Positions 55,773-64,000 of a stretch of 64,000 nt of DNA are shown piece after piece. Numbering within the stretch: the stretch's first letter is position 1; every line of letters starts with the position of its first letter. Below the pieces are notes generated by a model that saw nothing but the letters and a program-made list of their open reading frames with translations, did no database searches and was not told the DNA's origin. Origin of the DNA: Myceligenerans salitolerans. Its GTDB lineage: Bacteria > Actinomycetota > Actinomycetes > Actinomycetales > Cellulomonadaceae. The DNA is taken from assembly GCF_017349295.1 (NCBI RefSeq), contig NZ_JAFMPK010000026.1:621-64620 (forward strand), in the 5' to 3' direction. The translations under genes were made by a program, and so were the position numbers.

Positions 55773-57512
55773 CTATGCCGCGCCGATCTCCAGGCTTCCG
55801 CCCGGGATCGCCGCGAGCAGCTCCTTCGTGTAGTCCTGCTGCGGGTCGTCGAACACCTCGTCGGTGGTGGCGTGCTCCACGATCCGCCCGTCCTTCATGA
55901 CCGCGACCAGGTCGGCGATCTGCCGCACGACCGCGAGGTCGTGCGTGATGAACAGGTAGGACAGTCCCAGCTCGCCCTGCAGGTCACCGAGCAGCTGCAG
56001 GATCTGCGCCTGCACCAGCACGTCGAGCGCGGACACGGCCTCGTCCAGGACGATGACCTCGGGCTCGAGCGCCAGCGCGCGGGCGACGGCGATACGCTGC
56101 CGCTGTCCGCCGGACAGCTCGTTCGGGAAGCGCCGCATGGTCGACGCCGGCAGCGCCACCATCTCGAGCAGGTCACGGACGCGCTGTTCACGCTGCTTCC
56201 TGGTGCCCACCTTGTGCAGCCGCAGGGGTTCCTCGATGGAGTTGAACACCGAGTACATGGGGTCCAGCGACCCGTACGGGTTCTGGAACACGGGCTGCAC
56301 CCGGCGCCGCATCGCGAACTGCTCGCGGCCGGAGAGGGTGGCGGTGTCCTGGCCGTCGAACACCACGGACCCCGATGTCGGCTCCAGCAGCCCCAGCACC
56401 ATGTTGGCGGCGGTGGACTTGCCGGATCCCGACTCCCCCACGAGGGCCAGCGTCTTGCCGCGCGGCAGCACGAAGTCGATGCCGTCCACCGCGGTGAAGT
56501 TGGTGTGGCTGCCCGGCCGGGCGCCGCGGATCCGGAACACCTTGGTGAGGTCCTTGGCGACGACGACGTCCTTCGGCGCGGCGCCGTCGACCTTGACCTC
56601 GTGACCGGCGATCTGCTCCTCCGCCGACCGGCCCGCCTCGTGGGCGGACTGGATACGGCGCGACGCCAGCGACGGCGCCGAGGCCACCAGGCGCCTCGTG
56701 TACTCGTGCTGCGGGTTCTTGAGGATGTCCAGCGCGGGGCCCGACTCCACGACCTTGCCCTTGTACATCACCACGAGGTGCTCGGCACGCTCGGCGGCCA
56801 GGCCCAGGTCGTGGGTGATGAACAGGACGGCCGTGCCGAGTTCGCTCGTGAGGCCCTCGAGGTGGTCGAGGATCTTCTTCTGCACGGTGACGTCGAGGGC
56901 CGACGTCGGCTCGTCGGCGATCAGCAGCTTCGGCCGCGACGCCAGGCCGATCGCGATCAGCGCGCGCTGGCGCATGCCGCCCGAGAACTCGTGCGGGTAC
57001 TGCAGGGCCCGCCGGTCGCCGTCGGGCAGGCCCGCCTCACCGAGCAGCTCGGTGACCCGTGCCCTGCGCTCGGCCTTGGTGCCCTGGAAGCCGTTGGCGA
57101 CCAGGGCCTCCTCGATCTGCGTGCCGATCCGCCACACCGGGTTGAGGTTCGACATCGGGTCCTGGGGAACCAGGCCGATGTCACGCCCGCGCAGGTACTC
57201 GGTCGCCTTGCGGTCCAGTCCGACGAGCTCGCGCCCGTCGAAGGTGATGGAGCCGGCGGTCACCTTGCCGGTTCCGGGCAGCAGGTCGATGACCGCGTGC
57301 GCGGTGGTGGACTTGCCGGACCCGGACTCACCCACGATCGCCACGGACTGTCCCGGATACACGGTCAGATCGACACCGCGGACGGCCTCCACGAGGCCGG
57401 CGCCCGTGGTGAACGAGATCTTCAGGTCCTTGATCTCGAGCAGCGGCGCGTTGTCGTCGCGCTTGGGGGCGCCCTCCGGCGCCTTCTCGGTCAGGTTGAT
57501 CGTCGTCGTCAT
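55773..57512 (-). CDS. dipeptide/oligopeptide ABC transporter fused double ATPase (DppD-DppF)
   Basis: The protein has 579 residues with two full ATP-binding domains in one chain. Domain 1 has GESGSGKSTTAHAV, FSGGMRQRALIAIGLA and LIADEPTSALD. Domain 2 has GESGSGKSTAANMV, LSGGQRQRIAVARALA and VIVLDEAVSALD; here Glu-Ala replaces the usual Glu-Pro. The linker (VASAPSLASRRIQ and the HEVKVDG region) joins the two. It starts with ATG overlapping the DppC stop by four bases. It energises peptide import by the two permeases and binding lipoprotein. Confidence 0.95.
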   Translation of the reverse strand: MTTTINLTEKAPEGAPKRDDNAPLLEIKDLKISFTTGAGLVEAVRGVDLTVYPGQSVAIVGESGSGKSTTAHAVIDLLPGTGKVTAGSITFDGRELVGLDRKATEYLRGRDIGLVPQDPMSNLNPVWRIGTQIEEALVANGFQGTKAERRARVTELLGEAGLPDGDRRALQYPHEFSGGMRQRALIAIGLASRPKLLIADEPTSALDVTVQKKILDHLEGLTSELGTAVLFITHDLGLAAERAEHLVVMYKGKVVESGPALDILKNPQHEYTRRLVASAPSLASRRIQSAHEAGRSAEEQIAGHEVKVDGAAPKDVVVAKDLTKVFRIRGARPGSHTNFTAVDGIDFVLPRGKTLALVGESGSGKSTAANMVLGLLEPTSGSVVFDGQDTATLSGREQFAMRRRVQPVFQNPYGSLDPMYSVFNSIEEPLRLHKVGTRKQREQRVRDLLEMVALPASTMRRFPNELSGGQRQRIAVARALALEPEVIVLDEAVSALDVLVQAQILQLLGDLQGELGLSYLFITHDLAVVRQIADLVAVMKDGRIVEHATTDEVFDDPQQDYTKELLAAIPGGSLEIGAA

Positions 57513-58468
57513 CGCTTACGTGCCTTCGGGTCGAGGGCGTCGCGCACGACGTCGCCCATCATGATGAAGCCGAGCACCGTCGTGCCGAGCGCCACGGCCG
57601 GGTAGATCAGGACCTCGGGGGCCTGGCGGATGATCGTCCGGCCGAGGGAGAGGTCACCACCCCACGAGACGGTGGAGCCGGGAAGACCGATACCGAGGAA
57701 CGTCAGGGTCGCCTCCGCGACCACGAACGTGCCCAGCGCGACCGTGGCGTACACGATGATCGGGGCGGCCGCGTTCGGCAGGGCGTGCTTCACGAGGATG
57801 CCGATGCGGCTCATGCCGAGCGCCTTGGCGGCCGTGACGAACTCGTTGTTCTTCACGCTGAGCACCGAGCCGCGGGTGATGCGCGCGATCGAGGTCCAGC
57901 CGAAGCTCGCGAGCACGACCGCCACGGCGAACGCGTTGCGGTCCGGCAGCAGGCTCAGGATCACGAGCGCGGCGAGGAAGAACGGGATCGCGAAGAAGAT
58001 GTCCGTGATCCGCGACAGGATGGTGTCGATCCAGCCACCGAAGTAGCCGGCGATCGCTCCGACGGTACCGCCGAGGACGACGACGAACGACGTGGCGAGA
58101 ACGCCGACCGTGACCGAGGGACGCGCGCCGTGGATCACGCGCGAGTAGATGTCGCAGCCGTCCTTGGTGGTACCGAAGAAGTGCTCGCCCGACGGCGGGA
58201 GGAGCGACTCGGACAGGTCGCACGTCCGAGGGCCTTGGGTGGCGAAGATGCCGGGGAAGAGAGCGACGACGATCGCGGCGACCATGATCGTGAGTGCCAC
58301 CCAGAACATCGGACGGCGGCGCATCTCACGCCACGCGTCCTGCCACATGCTCGACGGCGCCTCGTCCTCGGCGATCGCGTCGACGACGCCCACCGAGACC
58401 GCCTCCGCGGGTGCCACGTAGCGATCCTGGCCCGGGCGCGGGCCCTTGTCATAGCGGTTCTCAGGCAT
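57509..58468 (-). CDS. dipeptide/oligopeptide ABC transporter permease (DppC-like)
   Basis: The protein has 319 residues. An N-terminal soluble part precedes the first helix (PMFWVALTIMVAAIVVALF). The characteristic EAA loop is GSVLSVKNNEFVTAAKALGM. It ends with VLGFIMMGDVVRDALDPKARKR as usual. The start at 58468 overlaps the DppB stop by 8 bases, so the two are coupled. Confidence 0.94.
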   Translation of the reverse strand: MPENRYDKGPRPGQDRYVAPAEAVSVGVVDAIAEDEAPSSMWQDAWREMRRRPMFWVALTIMVAAIVVALFPGIFATQGPRTCDLSESLLPPSGEHFFGTTKDGCDIYSRVIHGARPSVTVGVLATSFVVVLGGTVGAIAGYFGGWIDTILSRITDIFFAIPFFLAALVILSLLPDRNAFAVAVVLASFGWTSIARITRGSVLSVKNNEFVTAAKALGMSRIGILVKHALPNAAAPIIVYATVALGTFVVAEATLTFLGIGLPGSTVSWGGDLSLGRTIIRQAPEVLIYPAVALGTTVLGFIMMGDVVRDALDPKARKR

Positions 58469-59387
58469 AGCGGATCCTCGGGTCCAGGACCGCGTACAGC
58501 AGGTCCACGAGCAGGTTGGCGGCGATGTAGACGAGCACGAGGATGGTCGCGATGGCGACCACGGTGACGTTCTCGCCGCGGATGATGGATTCGAAGAGCG
58601 TTCCGCCGACCCCGTTGATGTTGAAGATGCCCTCGGTGACGATCGACCCGGCCATCAGGTTGCCCAGGTCCGCACCGATGAAGGTCACGACGGGGATCAG
58701 AGAGTTGCGCAGCACGTGCCGGTTGGTGACCTGGCTCCGCGAGAGGCCCTTCGCACGTGCCGTGCGGACGTGGTCCGCCGTGAGGTTCTCCGCGACCGAC
58801 GTACGGGTCAGACGCAGGATGTATGCCATCGACGTGCCCGCCAGCACCATTGCCGGCATCAGCAGACTCTCGAAGTCGGGGTCACGGCCCGCGGTGACGG
58901 GGAACCACCCGAGCTGGACGCCGAAGACGATCTGCGCCACGAAGCCGAGCACGAAGGTGGGCACGGCGATCAGCAGCAGGGTCCACACCAGCACGGTGGA
59001 GTCGAAGAACTTGCCCTTGCGCATCCCGGCGATCAGGCCGAAGCCGATTCCGAAGATCGTTTCGATGGCGAGTGCCATGAGGGCCAGCTGGAACGTCACC
59101 GGAAAGGCGTTCGCGATGGTCTCGGCAACCGGCCGCCCGGAGAAGTCGGGCCCGAGGTCGAACGTGAAGATGCCCTTGAGGAAGTACAGGTACTGCACGA
59201 AGAACGGATCGTTCAGGTGGAACTGTTCCCGGATCTGGTCCTGCACGGCTTCGGGCAGGCCACGCTCGCCACCGAGCGCGGCGACCGGATCGCCGGGGCG
59301 CAGGAACACCATCCCGTAGATGAGCAGGGTGGCGCCGAGGAACACAGGGATCACCTGCAACAGCCGGCGTCCGATGTACCAGAGCAT
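58461..59387 (-). CDS. dipeptide/oligopeptide ABC transporter permease (DppB-like)
   Basis: The protein has 308 residues. It starts MLWYIGRRLLQVIPVFLGATL, typical of the DppB/OppB family. The EAA-like loop is NLTADHVRTARAKGLSRSQV, and the end is VDLLYAVLDPRIRYA. An intra-operon hairpin (59460-59493) precedes it. It forms the channel with DppC. Confidence 0.94.
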   Translation of the reverse strand: MLWYIGRRLLQVIPVFLGATLLIYGMVFLRPGDPVAALGGERGLPEAVQDQIREQFHLNDPFFVQYLYFLKGIFTFDLGPDFSGRPVAETIANAFPVTFQLALMALAIETIFGIGFGLIAGMRKGKFFDSTVLVWTLLLIAVPTFVLGFVAQIVFGVQLGWFPVTAGRDPDFESLLMPAMVLAGTSMAYILRLTRTSVAENLTADHVRTARAKGLSRSQVTNRHVLRNSLIPVVTFIGADLGNLMAGSIVTEGIFNINGVGGTLFESIIRGENVTVVAIATILVLVYIAANLLVDLLYAVLDPRIRYA

Positions 59388-59459
59388 TGTGGTCTCCTTG
59401 TCAATTTCCGCCGCTCATTCTCCACGATCTCGCCCGGAGTTCATGTCGCGGCACAGGGG

Positions 59460-59493
59460 GAGGCGGGGCACGCACGATCGCGTACCCCGCCTC
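59460..59493 (-). terminator. intra-operon hairpin between peptide-binding protein and permease genes
   Basis: A 9-bp stem GAGGCGGGG / CCCCGCCTC with a 16-base loop, 48 bases past the binding-protein stop. It is likely partial termination that gives more binding protein than permease, as at 9961-9989. Confidence 0.55.
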
Positions 59494-59540
59494 TCACCTG
59501 GAGGGATGCGGTCAGTCCGGCGAACCGGACGTGATCACGC

Positions 59541-61160
59541 TCACTCCGACTTGGTCACCTCGGTCAGGATCGGGTCGCTGTCCCAGCCGAACGCCACGTT
59601 GTCGACGGTCTCGGCATAGCCGGCCGTGACGTTGTAGTACCACAGCGGGATGCCCGGCATGTCCTGGAACAGGATCTCCTGGGCCTCCTTGTACAGCTCG
59701 GTGGCCTCCTCCGGCGTCTCCGCGGCGTTGCCCTCGGCCATCTTCGCGTCGAACTCCTCGGACGAGTAGTCCATGTCGTTCGAGCCCGCGCCCGTGCCGT
59801 AGATCGGCCCGAGGAAGTTGCTCATGGCCGGGTAGTCGGCCTGCCAGCCGCCACGGAACAGCCCCTTGATCTCACGCGCGTCGCGCGCCTCGAGGAACTC
59901 GTCGAACACCGGGTACTGGTCGAACTCGCACTCGATCTCCAGCGCCTCACGGATGGTGTTGCACGCCGGGTCGATCCACGACTGGTGGTCCGAGTCGGCG
60001 TTCGAGGCGATGAACAGGGTGTAGTCGTCGCCCAGCGGGTCCATCTCCTCGGCTTCCTGCCAGAGAGCCGCGGCCTCCTCCGGGTTGTACTCGAGCACCT
60101 CGCTGCCCGGGATGTCGTCGCTCCAGCCGTTGATCACCGGGTTGGTGAAGTCGCTGGCGGGGGTACGGGCGCCGTCGTACACCGTCGAGGTGATGCCCTC
60201 GCGGTCGATGGCCATGGAGATCGCCTTGCGGCGCAGCACGCCCGCCTCGCCCTGGAAGTCCTCGACGTACTCGGGCACGTTGATGACCTGGGTGACGGCC
60301 GCGGGCTGGTTCACCGCACGGTCACCCAGCTCCTCCTCGAACGTCGAGAAGGCCGAGGCCGGGACGTTGGTGACGATGTCCAGGTTGTTGGCGAGGAGGT
60401 CGTTGTACGCCGAGTCCTCGTCGGTGTAGGCGACGAACTCGACCCCGCCGTTCTGCGGCACGCGGTCGCCGGCGTAGTCCGGGTTCGGCTCGACCGTGAT
60501 GGCGGAGTCGTGCTCCCACTCGGTCAGCGTGTACGGGCCGTTGCTCACCGGGTTCTCGCCGAACGCCTCGGGGTCCTCGTAGAACGCCTCGGGCAGCGGG
60601 AAGAACGCCGCGTAGCCCAGCCGGACCGGGAAGTCGGACTCGGGCTGCTTCAGCGTCGCCGTGAACTCGGTGTCGCTGACGACCTCCAGACCGCCCTCGT
60701 CGATGAGCGACGTGTTCTCCTCGAAGGAGAAGCCCACGAACGGCTCGTAGAAGTAGGAGAGGTTGGTCGCGTTGTCGAGCTGGGCGCTCCAGTCCCATGC
60801 CTTCACGAAGCTCTCGGCGGTCACGGGCGTCCCGTCGGTGAACGTCCAGCCGTCCTCGATCGTGATGGTCCACGTCACGTTGTCTTCGGACTCGATCGAC
60901 TCGGCAATCTCGTTCTGTACCGCGCCGTTCTCGTCGTAGTACACGAGGCCGGCGAAGATGTTCCGCACGACGAGGCCGCCGAAGACTTCGTTGGTCATCG
61001 CCGGGATGAGCGGGTTCTGGGGCTCACCGCTGCCGACGGTGATGATCGCTTCCGAGTCGCCCTCAGCCGGGTCCTCACCGCCGCCGCCGCACGCTGACAG
61101 GACCAGGGAGCCGGCCAGCACGGCCGCCCCGACTCCCATGAGTCGCTTACGAGGTGTCAC
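59541..61160 (-). CDS. peptide ABC transporter substrate-binding lipoprotein (DppA/OppA-like)
   Basis: The protein has 539 residues. It has a lipobox LAGSLVLSACGGGG and an acidic linker, then an extracellular solute-binding family 5 domain (ESIESEDNVTWTITIEDGWT, FTDGTPVTAESFVKAWDWSA, AISMAIDREGITSTVYDGA). The GTG at 61160 is chosen because AGGAGGACAC precedes it and the lipoprotein signal starts there; an upstream frame start adds 30 Arg-rich residues. It is the first gene of the operon. Direct repeats at 61328-61344 upstream may be a regulator site. Confidence 0.93.
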   Translation of the reverse strand: MTPRKRLMGVGAAVLAGSLVLSACGGGGEDPAEGDSEAIITVGSGEPQNPLIPAMTNEVFGGLVVRNIFAGLVYYDENGAVQNEIAESIESEDNVTWTITIEDGWTFTDGTPVTAESFVKAWDWSAQLDNATNLSYFYEPFVGFSFEENTSLIDEGGLEVVSDTEFTATLKQPESDFPVRLGYAAFFPLPEAFYEDPEAFGENPVSNGPYTLTEWEHDSAITVEPNPDYAGDRVPQNGGVEFVAYTDEDSAYNDLLANNLDIVTNVPASAFSTFEEELGDRAVNQPAAVTQVINVPEYVEDFQGEAGVLRRKAISMAIDREGITSTVYDGARTPASDFTNPVINGWSDDIPGSEVLEYNPEEAAALWQEAEEMDPLGDDYTLFIASNADSDHQSWIDPACNTIREALEIECEFDQYPVFDEFLEARDAREIKGLFRGGWQADYPAMSNFLGPIYGTGAGSNDMDYSSEEFDAKMAEGNAAETPEEATELYKEAQEILFQDMPGIPLWYYNVTAGYAETVDNVAFGWDSDPILTEVTKSE

Positions 61161-61327
61161 GTGTCCTCCTGGTTCGATGGTCGCGCCGCTTCGCGGATCG
61201 CTGGCGACGCTCGAGCGGGCGCAGCGTCGCGCCCGGTTGTGGGGCGCCACATTACCCGCCCTCGAGACCCCGTCGAGAGTCGCTCACACGAACGTGCCTG
61301 CAGTCGTGACCTTTTCGGTATGCCTTC

Positions 61328-61344
61328 GTAACACCATGTAACAC
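61328..61344. promoter_or_regulatory. direct repeat GTAACAC-N3-GTAACAC upstream of the peptide transporter operon
   Basis: Two exact 7-bp copies at 61328-61334 and 61338-61344 give a 10-bp period (same face of the helix), about 170-185 bases upstream of the GTG at 61160. This is typical geometry for an activator or TetR/LuxR-type site, though the binder is unknown. The rest of this 271-base gap shows nothing recognisable. Confidence 0.4.
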
Positions 61345-61431
61345 GGTCCCCCAGGGATTCTCCCGTCCAATGGTGGTTCGTCACCCGAACGTGATCGGCG
61401 CACGGCGGCAACCCGCCAACCGCCGTGGCGG

Positions 61432-62151
61432 CTACCCGCCAGCCGCCAGCGTCCCGTCGTGGAGCTCGACGACGCGGTCGGCGCGTTCCATGAGGATCGG
61501 ATCGTGGGTCGAGACCACGGCGGCGACGCCACGCTCGTGCACGACGTCACGGATCAGGTCCATGACGACCGCCGCCGTCGCGGAGTCCAGCTGTCCGGTC
61601 GGCTCGTCGGCGATGAGCACCTCGGGCTCGGCCACCAGGGCCCGCGCGATCCCGACACGCTGCTGCTGCCCGCCCGACAGCTCGTACGGTCGCTGCCTCG
61701 CGTGGCCGGCGAGCCCGACGGCTTCGAGCGCCGCGCGCACACGCTCGCCGCGCTCGGCCGCGGGCGTCCTGCGCAGCCGCAGCGGGACCTCGACGTTCTC
61801 CGCCGCCGACAGCACGGGCACGAGTCCGAACGACTGGAAGACGTACCCGATGCGCCGTTGCCGCGCCGCCAGGACCTCCCGCTCACGCATCGCGGTCACC
61901 TCCGCCTCGCTTAGCCAGACCCGTCCCGACGTCGGGTGGTCGAGGCCGCCGAGCAGGTTGAGCAGCGTCGTCTTGCCGGATCCGGACGGACCCCGCACGA
62001 CGAGCAGTTCACCCGGGGCCACCGTGAGGTCGACGCCCTTCAGCGCGTGCACCTGGCCGGCACCCGTGCCGAACACCCGCGTGAGGCCCTCGGCCCGCAG
62101 GATCGCGGTGCCGGCGTCCGCATCCGGACCCGTCTGCGAGACCACGCTCAT
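61432..62151 (-). CDS. ABC transporter ATPase (MacB/LolD-type)
   Basis: The protein has 239 residues, a single ATP-binding domain: GPSGSGKTTLLNLLGGLDHP (Walker A), LSGGQQQRVGIARALV (signature), VLIADEPTGQLDS (Walker B). The length and the LGGLDHPTSG context match the MacB/LolD/FtsE class that drives FtsX-like permeases. It overlaps the stop of the preceding ATPase gene by four bases. With 62148-63173 it forms a two-ATPase, one-permease efflux or lipoprotein-release system. Confidence 0.92.
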   Translation of the reverse strand: MSVVSQTGPDADAGTAILRAEGLTRVFGTGAGQVHALKGVDLTVAPGELLVVRGPSGSGKTTLLNLLGGLDHPTSGRVWLSEAEVTAMREREVLAARQRRIGYVFQSFGLVPVLSAAENVEVPLRLRRTPAAERGERVRAALEAVGLAGHARQRPYELSGGQQQRVGIARALVAEPEVLIADEPTGQLDSATAAVVMDLIRDVVHERGVAAVVSTHDPILMERADRVVELHDGTLAAGG

Positions 62152-63173
62152 CGTTCACTCCTTCCGGAACCGCCGGAACCGGCCGAGCCCGTGTCCCGTC
62201 CCGTCTCCGCCGCACGCGACGGCGTGTCGGGCCACACCCCGACGTGGTCGGGTTCCAGCGCCAGACGCACCCGGTCGCGCAGTCCGAGCGACGCCATGAA
62301 GTCCTCGGGAAGCTGGAGCCGCCCCACCCTGTCGAGGACCGCGAACTCCTCCGAGACGTGCCGTGCCTGCCCGTGCTCGTCGGTCTCCGTGCGCCGCAGC
62401 GTCTCGGTCGAGGTCCGCCCGTCCCGGATCTGCACCGTACGCGCCACGTGCTCCGACACCGTCGGGTCATGGGTCACGACCAGCGTGGTGACGCCGGTCT
62501 CACGGTTCACCCCGCGCATCGCCTCCAGCACCTCGGCGCTCGTGGCCTCGTCGAGCTCGCCTGTCGGCTCGTCGGCCAGCAGCACACGCGGGGAGTTCGC
62601 CATCGCGACCGCGATCGCGACCCGCTGCTGCTGTCCGCCGGACATCTCCGCCGGCCTGCGTTCTGCCACATGGCCGACCTCCAGCAGGTCCAGGAGGTCG
62701 TCGACACGGCGGGCCCGTGCCGCACGTTCGCGGCGGGAGGGCGCCGCCAGCTCCAGGGGCATCAGGACGTTCTCCCGGGCGGTCAGGTAGGGCAGCAGGT
62801 TGCGGGAGGTCTGCTGCCACACGAAGCCGACCGTGTGGCGCTGGTACGCGACCCGCGCCTTCGGCCCCATCGCCAGCAGGTCCGTCCCGGCCACGGTGGC
62901 GGTGCCACCCGTGGGCGTGTCCAGCCCGGAGAGGATGGTCAGGAGCGTCGACTTGCCGGATCCCGACGCCCCCACCACCGCGACGATCTCGCCGGGCTCC
63001 ACCGTGAGGTTCAGTCCTTGCAGTGCCTGTACCTCGACGCCGTCGGTCGCGAAGATGCGCACGAGGTCCCGGCACAGGATCTCGCCCCCGCCCCGCCCGG
63101 AACCACCCTCCGGGCCGCCTCGCCACGAACCCGCGGGCGCTCGGCCGTCGTCCAGGTCGATCACCGTCGTCAT
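62148..63173 (-). CDS. ABC transporter ATPase with C-terminal AbrB-like extension
   Basis: The protein has 341 residues. The ATPase part (about 25-250) has GASGSGKSTLLTILSGLDTP, MSGGQQQRVAIAVAMA and VLLADEPTGELDE. It extends for about 90 residues past the usual end. Residues about 271-313 (EFAVLDRVGRLQLPEDFMAS, then LGLRDRVRLALEPDHVGVWP) resemble a SpoVT/AbrB swapped-hairpin domain, followed by a low-complexity Gly/Ser tail. The ATG at 63173 is chosen because GAGGAG stands nine bases upstream; GTG 63188 is possible. It overlaps the next ATPase start and follows the permease gene by one base. Confidence 0.88.
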   Translation of the reverse strand: MTTVIDLDDGRAPAGSWRGGPEGGSGRGGGEILCRDLVRIFATDGVEVQALQGLNLTVEPGEIVAVVGASGSGKSTLLTILSGLDTPTGGTATVAGTDLLAMGPKARVAYQRHTVGFVWQQTSRNLLPYLTARENVLMPLELAAPSRRERAARARRVDDLLDLLEVGHVAERRPAEMSGGQQQRVAIAVAMANSPRVLLADEPTGELDEATSAEVLEAMRGVNRETGVTTLVVTHDPTVSEHVARTVQIRDGRTSTETLRRTETDEHGQARHVSEEFAVLDRVGRLQLPEDFMASLGLRDRVRLALEPDHVGVWPDTPSRAAETGRDTGSAGSGGSGRSER

Positions 63174-63174
63174 G

Positions 63175-64000
63175 TCATCGCTCCTCACCGATTCGAAGCT
63201 GCCCCGCGATCCCGTGGCGTCGTCCGAGGGCAGCGGCCAGGCCGACCGCCGCCGCGGCCACGACGACGAGACCGGCCGCCAGCCCCGCCGTCAGGGCCGG
63301 GTCCCAGCGCACCGCTGGTGGTTCCGTACCGCCGGTCAGGGCGGTCAGGTCCACCGCCGCGCGGAGCACCACGGGAACGATGCCCCCCAGTGCCGCCCCC
63401 GCGGCCACGGCGACCGCGATCCACGGCCCGATCTCCCATCCGACGAGCCCGCGCCCTTGTCGCGGCGACAGGCCGAGCGTCCGCAGCACCGCGAGGAGCC
63501 GCGCCCGCGCGGGCGCGGCCAGCATGAGCGTCATCACCAGGACGGTTCCCGCCAGCAGTCCGGCGAGTCCGACGGCCACGACGAACGCGGTGACCAGCCC
63601 CGTGGACGCCGGCGATCGGAGGATCTCCCGGGCCTGGGCGGCGGGATCGTCCACGACGGCGTTCGGCAGCACCTCGCGGACGCCGTTCACGACGGCGGTC
63701 GCGGGCGCGCCCCTCTCACCGATGCCCTGCCCGCCGGCGTCGTCGAGCGCCAGGAGGGCGACCCTGGTGGGCGGGGCGGGCAGTACCGGCTCCTCGCCGG
63801 ACGGCGCCTCGTCCGCCTCCTGCGCCTGACGTGCGGCGGCGACCAGCCGGGCGTCGTCGGCCAGGACCAGGACCTCACCGCCCGGGAGTCCGGCGACCTG
63901 GTCGGCCACCTCGACGACCCGGGCGGGCACGACCACGTCCGGCAGCCGGAGCTCGACCTCCTGGCCGACGTCGTACCCCGTCGTCCGGGTGACGATCAGG
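63175..64000 (-). CDS. FtsX/MacB-like ABC transporter permease, 3' part (runs off the right edge)
   Basis: At least 274 codons are in frame with no stop to the window end, so the start lies beyond 64,000. The C-terminal four-fifths is visible: a cytoplasmic/extracellular domain ending in NAVVDDPAAQAREIL, then helices LVTAFVVAVGLAGLLAGTVLVM, IGPWIAVAVAAGAALGGIVPVVL and LTAGLAAGLVVVAAAAVGLAAAL, and the FtsX loop ARARLLAVLRTLGLSPRQGRGLVG. It is coupled to two ATPases (62148-63173 and 61432-62151). The set fits the MacB-type export class; the cargo is unknown. Confidence 0.85.
   Translation of the reverse strand, partial: LIVTRTTGYDVGQEVELRLPDVVVPARVVEVADQVAGLPGGEVLVLADDARLVAAARQAQEADEAPSGEEPVLPAPPTRVALLALDDAGGQGIGERGAPATAVVNGVREVLPNAVVDDPAAQAREILRSPASTGLVTAFVVAVGLAGLLAGTVLVMTLMLAAPARARLLAVLRTLGLSPRQGRGLVGWEIGPWIAVAVAAGAALGGIVPVVLRAAVDLTALTGGTEPPAVRWDPALTAGLAAGLVVVAAAAVGLAAALGRRHGIAGQLRIGEER

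Overview
The window is 64 kb of very G+C-rich DNA with tightly packed genes. GTG starts and 4-base start/stop overlaps are frequent. Actinomycete hallmarks include mycothiol deacetylase MshB beside TypA, a conservon-type GTPase cassette, a large LigA with an internal insertion, a VanW protein and widespread leaderless-looking starts. This points to an actinobacterium, probably Micrococcales (Promicromonosporaceae or Cellulomonadaceae type). The family assignment is an inference from gene content only. I see no tRNA, rRNA, CRISPR array, insertion sequence or prophage. No stretch above 300 bases lacks a gene.

Region 1 (37-18,880) is a carbohydrate-catabolism island. Read leftwards from 13,690 it holds an ABC sugar importer (ATPase, permease, binding lipoprotein), a Gfo/Idh/MocA oxidoreductase, a giant secreted ThuA/sugar-dehydrogenase-like/CBM protein, a small anchored secreted protein and two xylose-isomerase-like TIM-barrel proteins. 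Read rightwards from about 13,822 it holds a ROK regulator and a second ThuA-like protein. A separately promoted secreted PA14/propeller/CBM6/DUF1080 protein ends the island. This family set matches known 3-keto-glycoside pathways: C3 oxidation by a Gfo/Idh/MocA enzyme, then cleavage or isomerisation by ThuA, DUF1080 and TIM-barrel proteins. The promoters of the ABC operon and of the DUF1080 gene carry the same 26-bp inverted repeat with the -35 box inside it, so they are probably one regulon. This is the most interesting system in the window.

Region 2 (18,905-30,139) holds ligA, a 66-bp direct repeat, a flavin monooxygenase, a full conservon (sensor kinase, roadblock, DUF742, GTPase, P450) and a prolyl oligopeptidase. 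Region 3 (30,174-42,791) holds a tandem-repeat patch, mnmA with its cysteine desulfurase partner, a PhoX-type phosphatase, a ThiF-rhodanese fusion, an MmyB-type regulator divergent from an SDR, etfBA, and the glycogen debranching gene glgX.

Region 4 (42,829-55,666) holds an FAD dehydrogenase, an ACT-like ORF with pheA and tyrA in one overlapping operon, a VanW protein with a huge disordered N-terminus, a small membrane protein, a LURP-one protein, mshB and typA. Region 5 (55,735-64,000) holds a dipeptide/oligopeptide ABC operon (binding protein, two permeases, fused double ATPase) with its terminator, followed by a MacB/FtsX-type efflux system with two ATPases and a permease that runs off the right edge.

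Start codons were re-chosen where the longest reading frame clearly over-extends. All functions are read from sequence motifs and were not tested.
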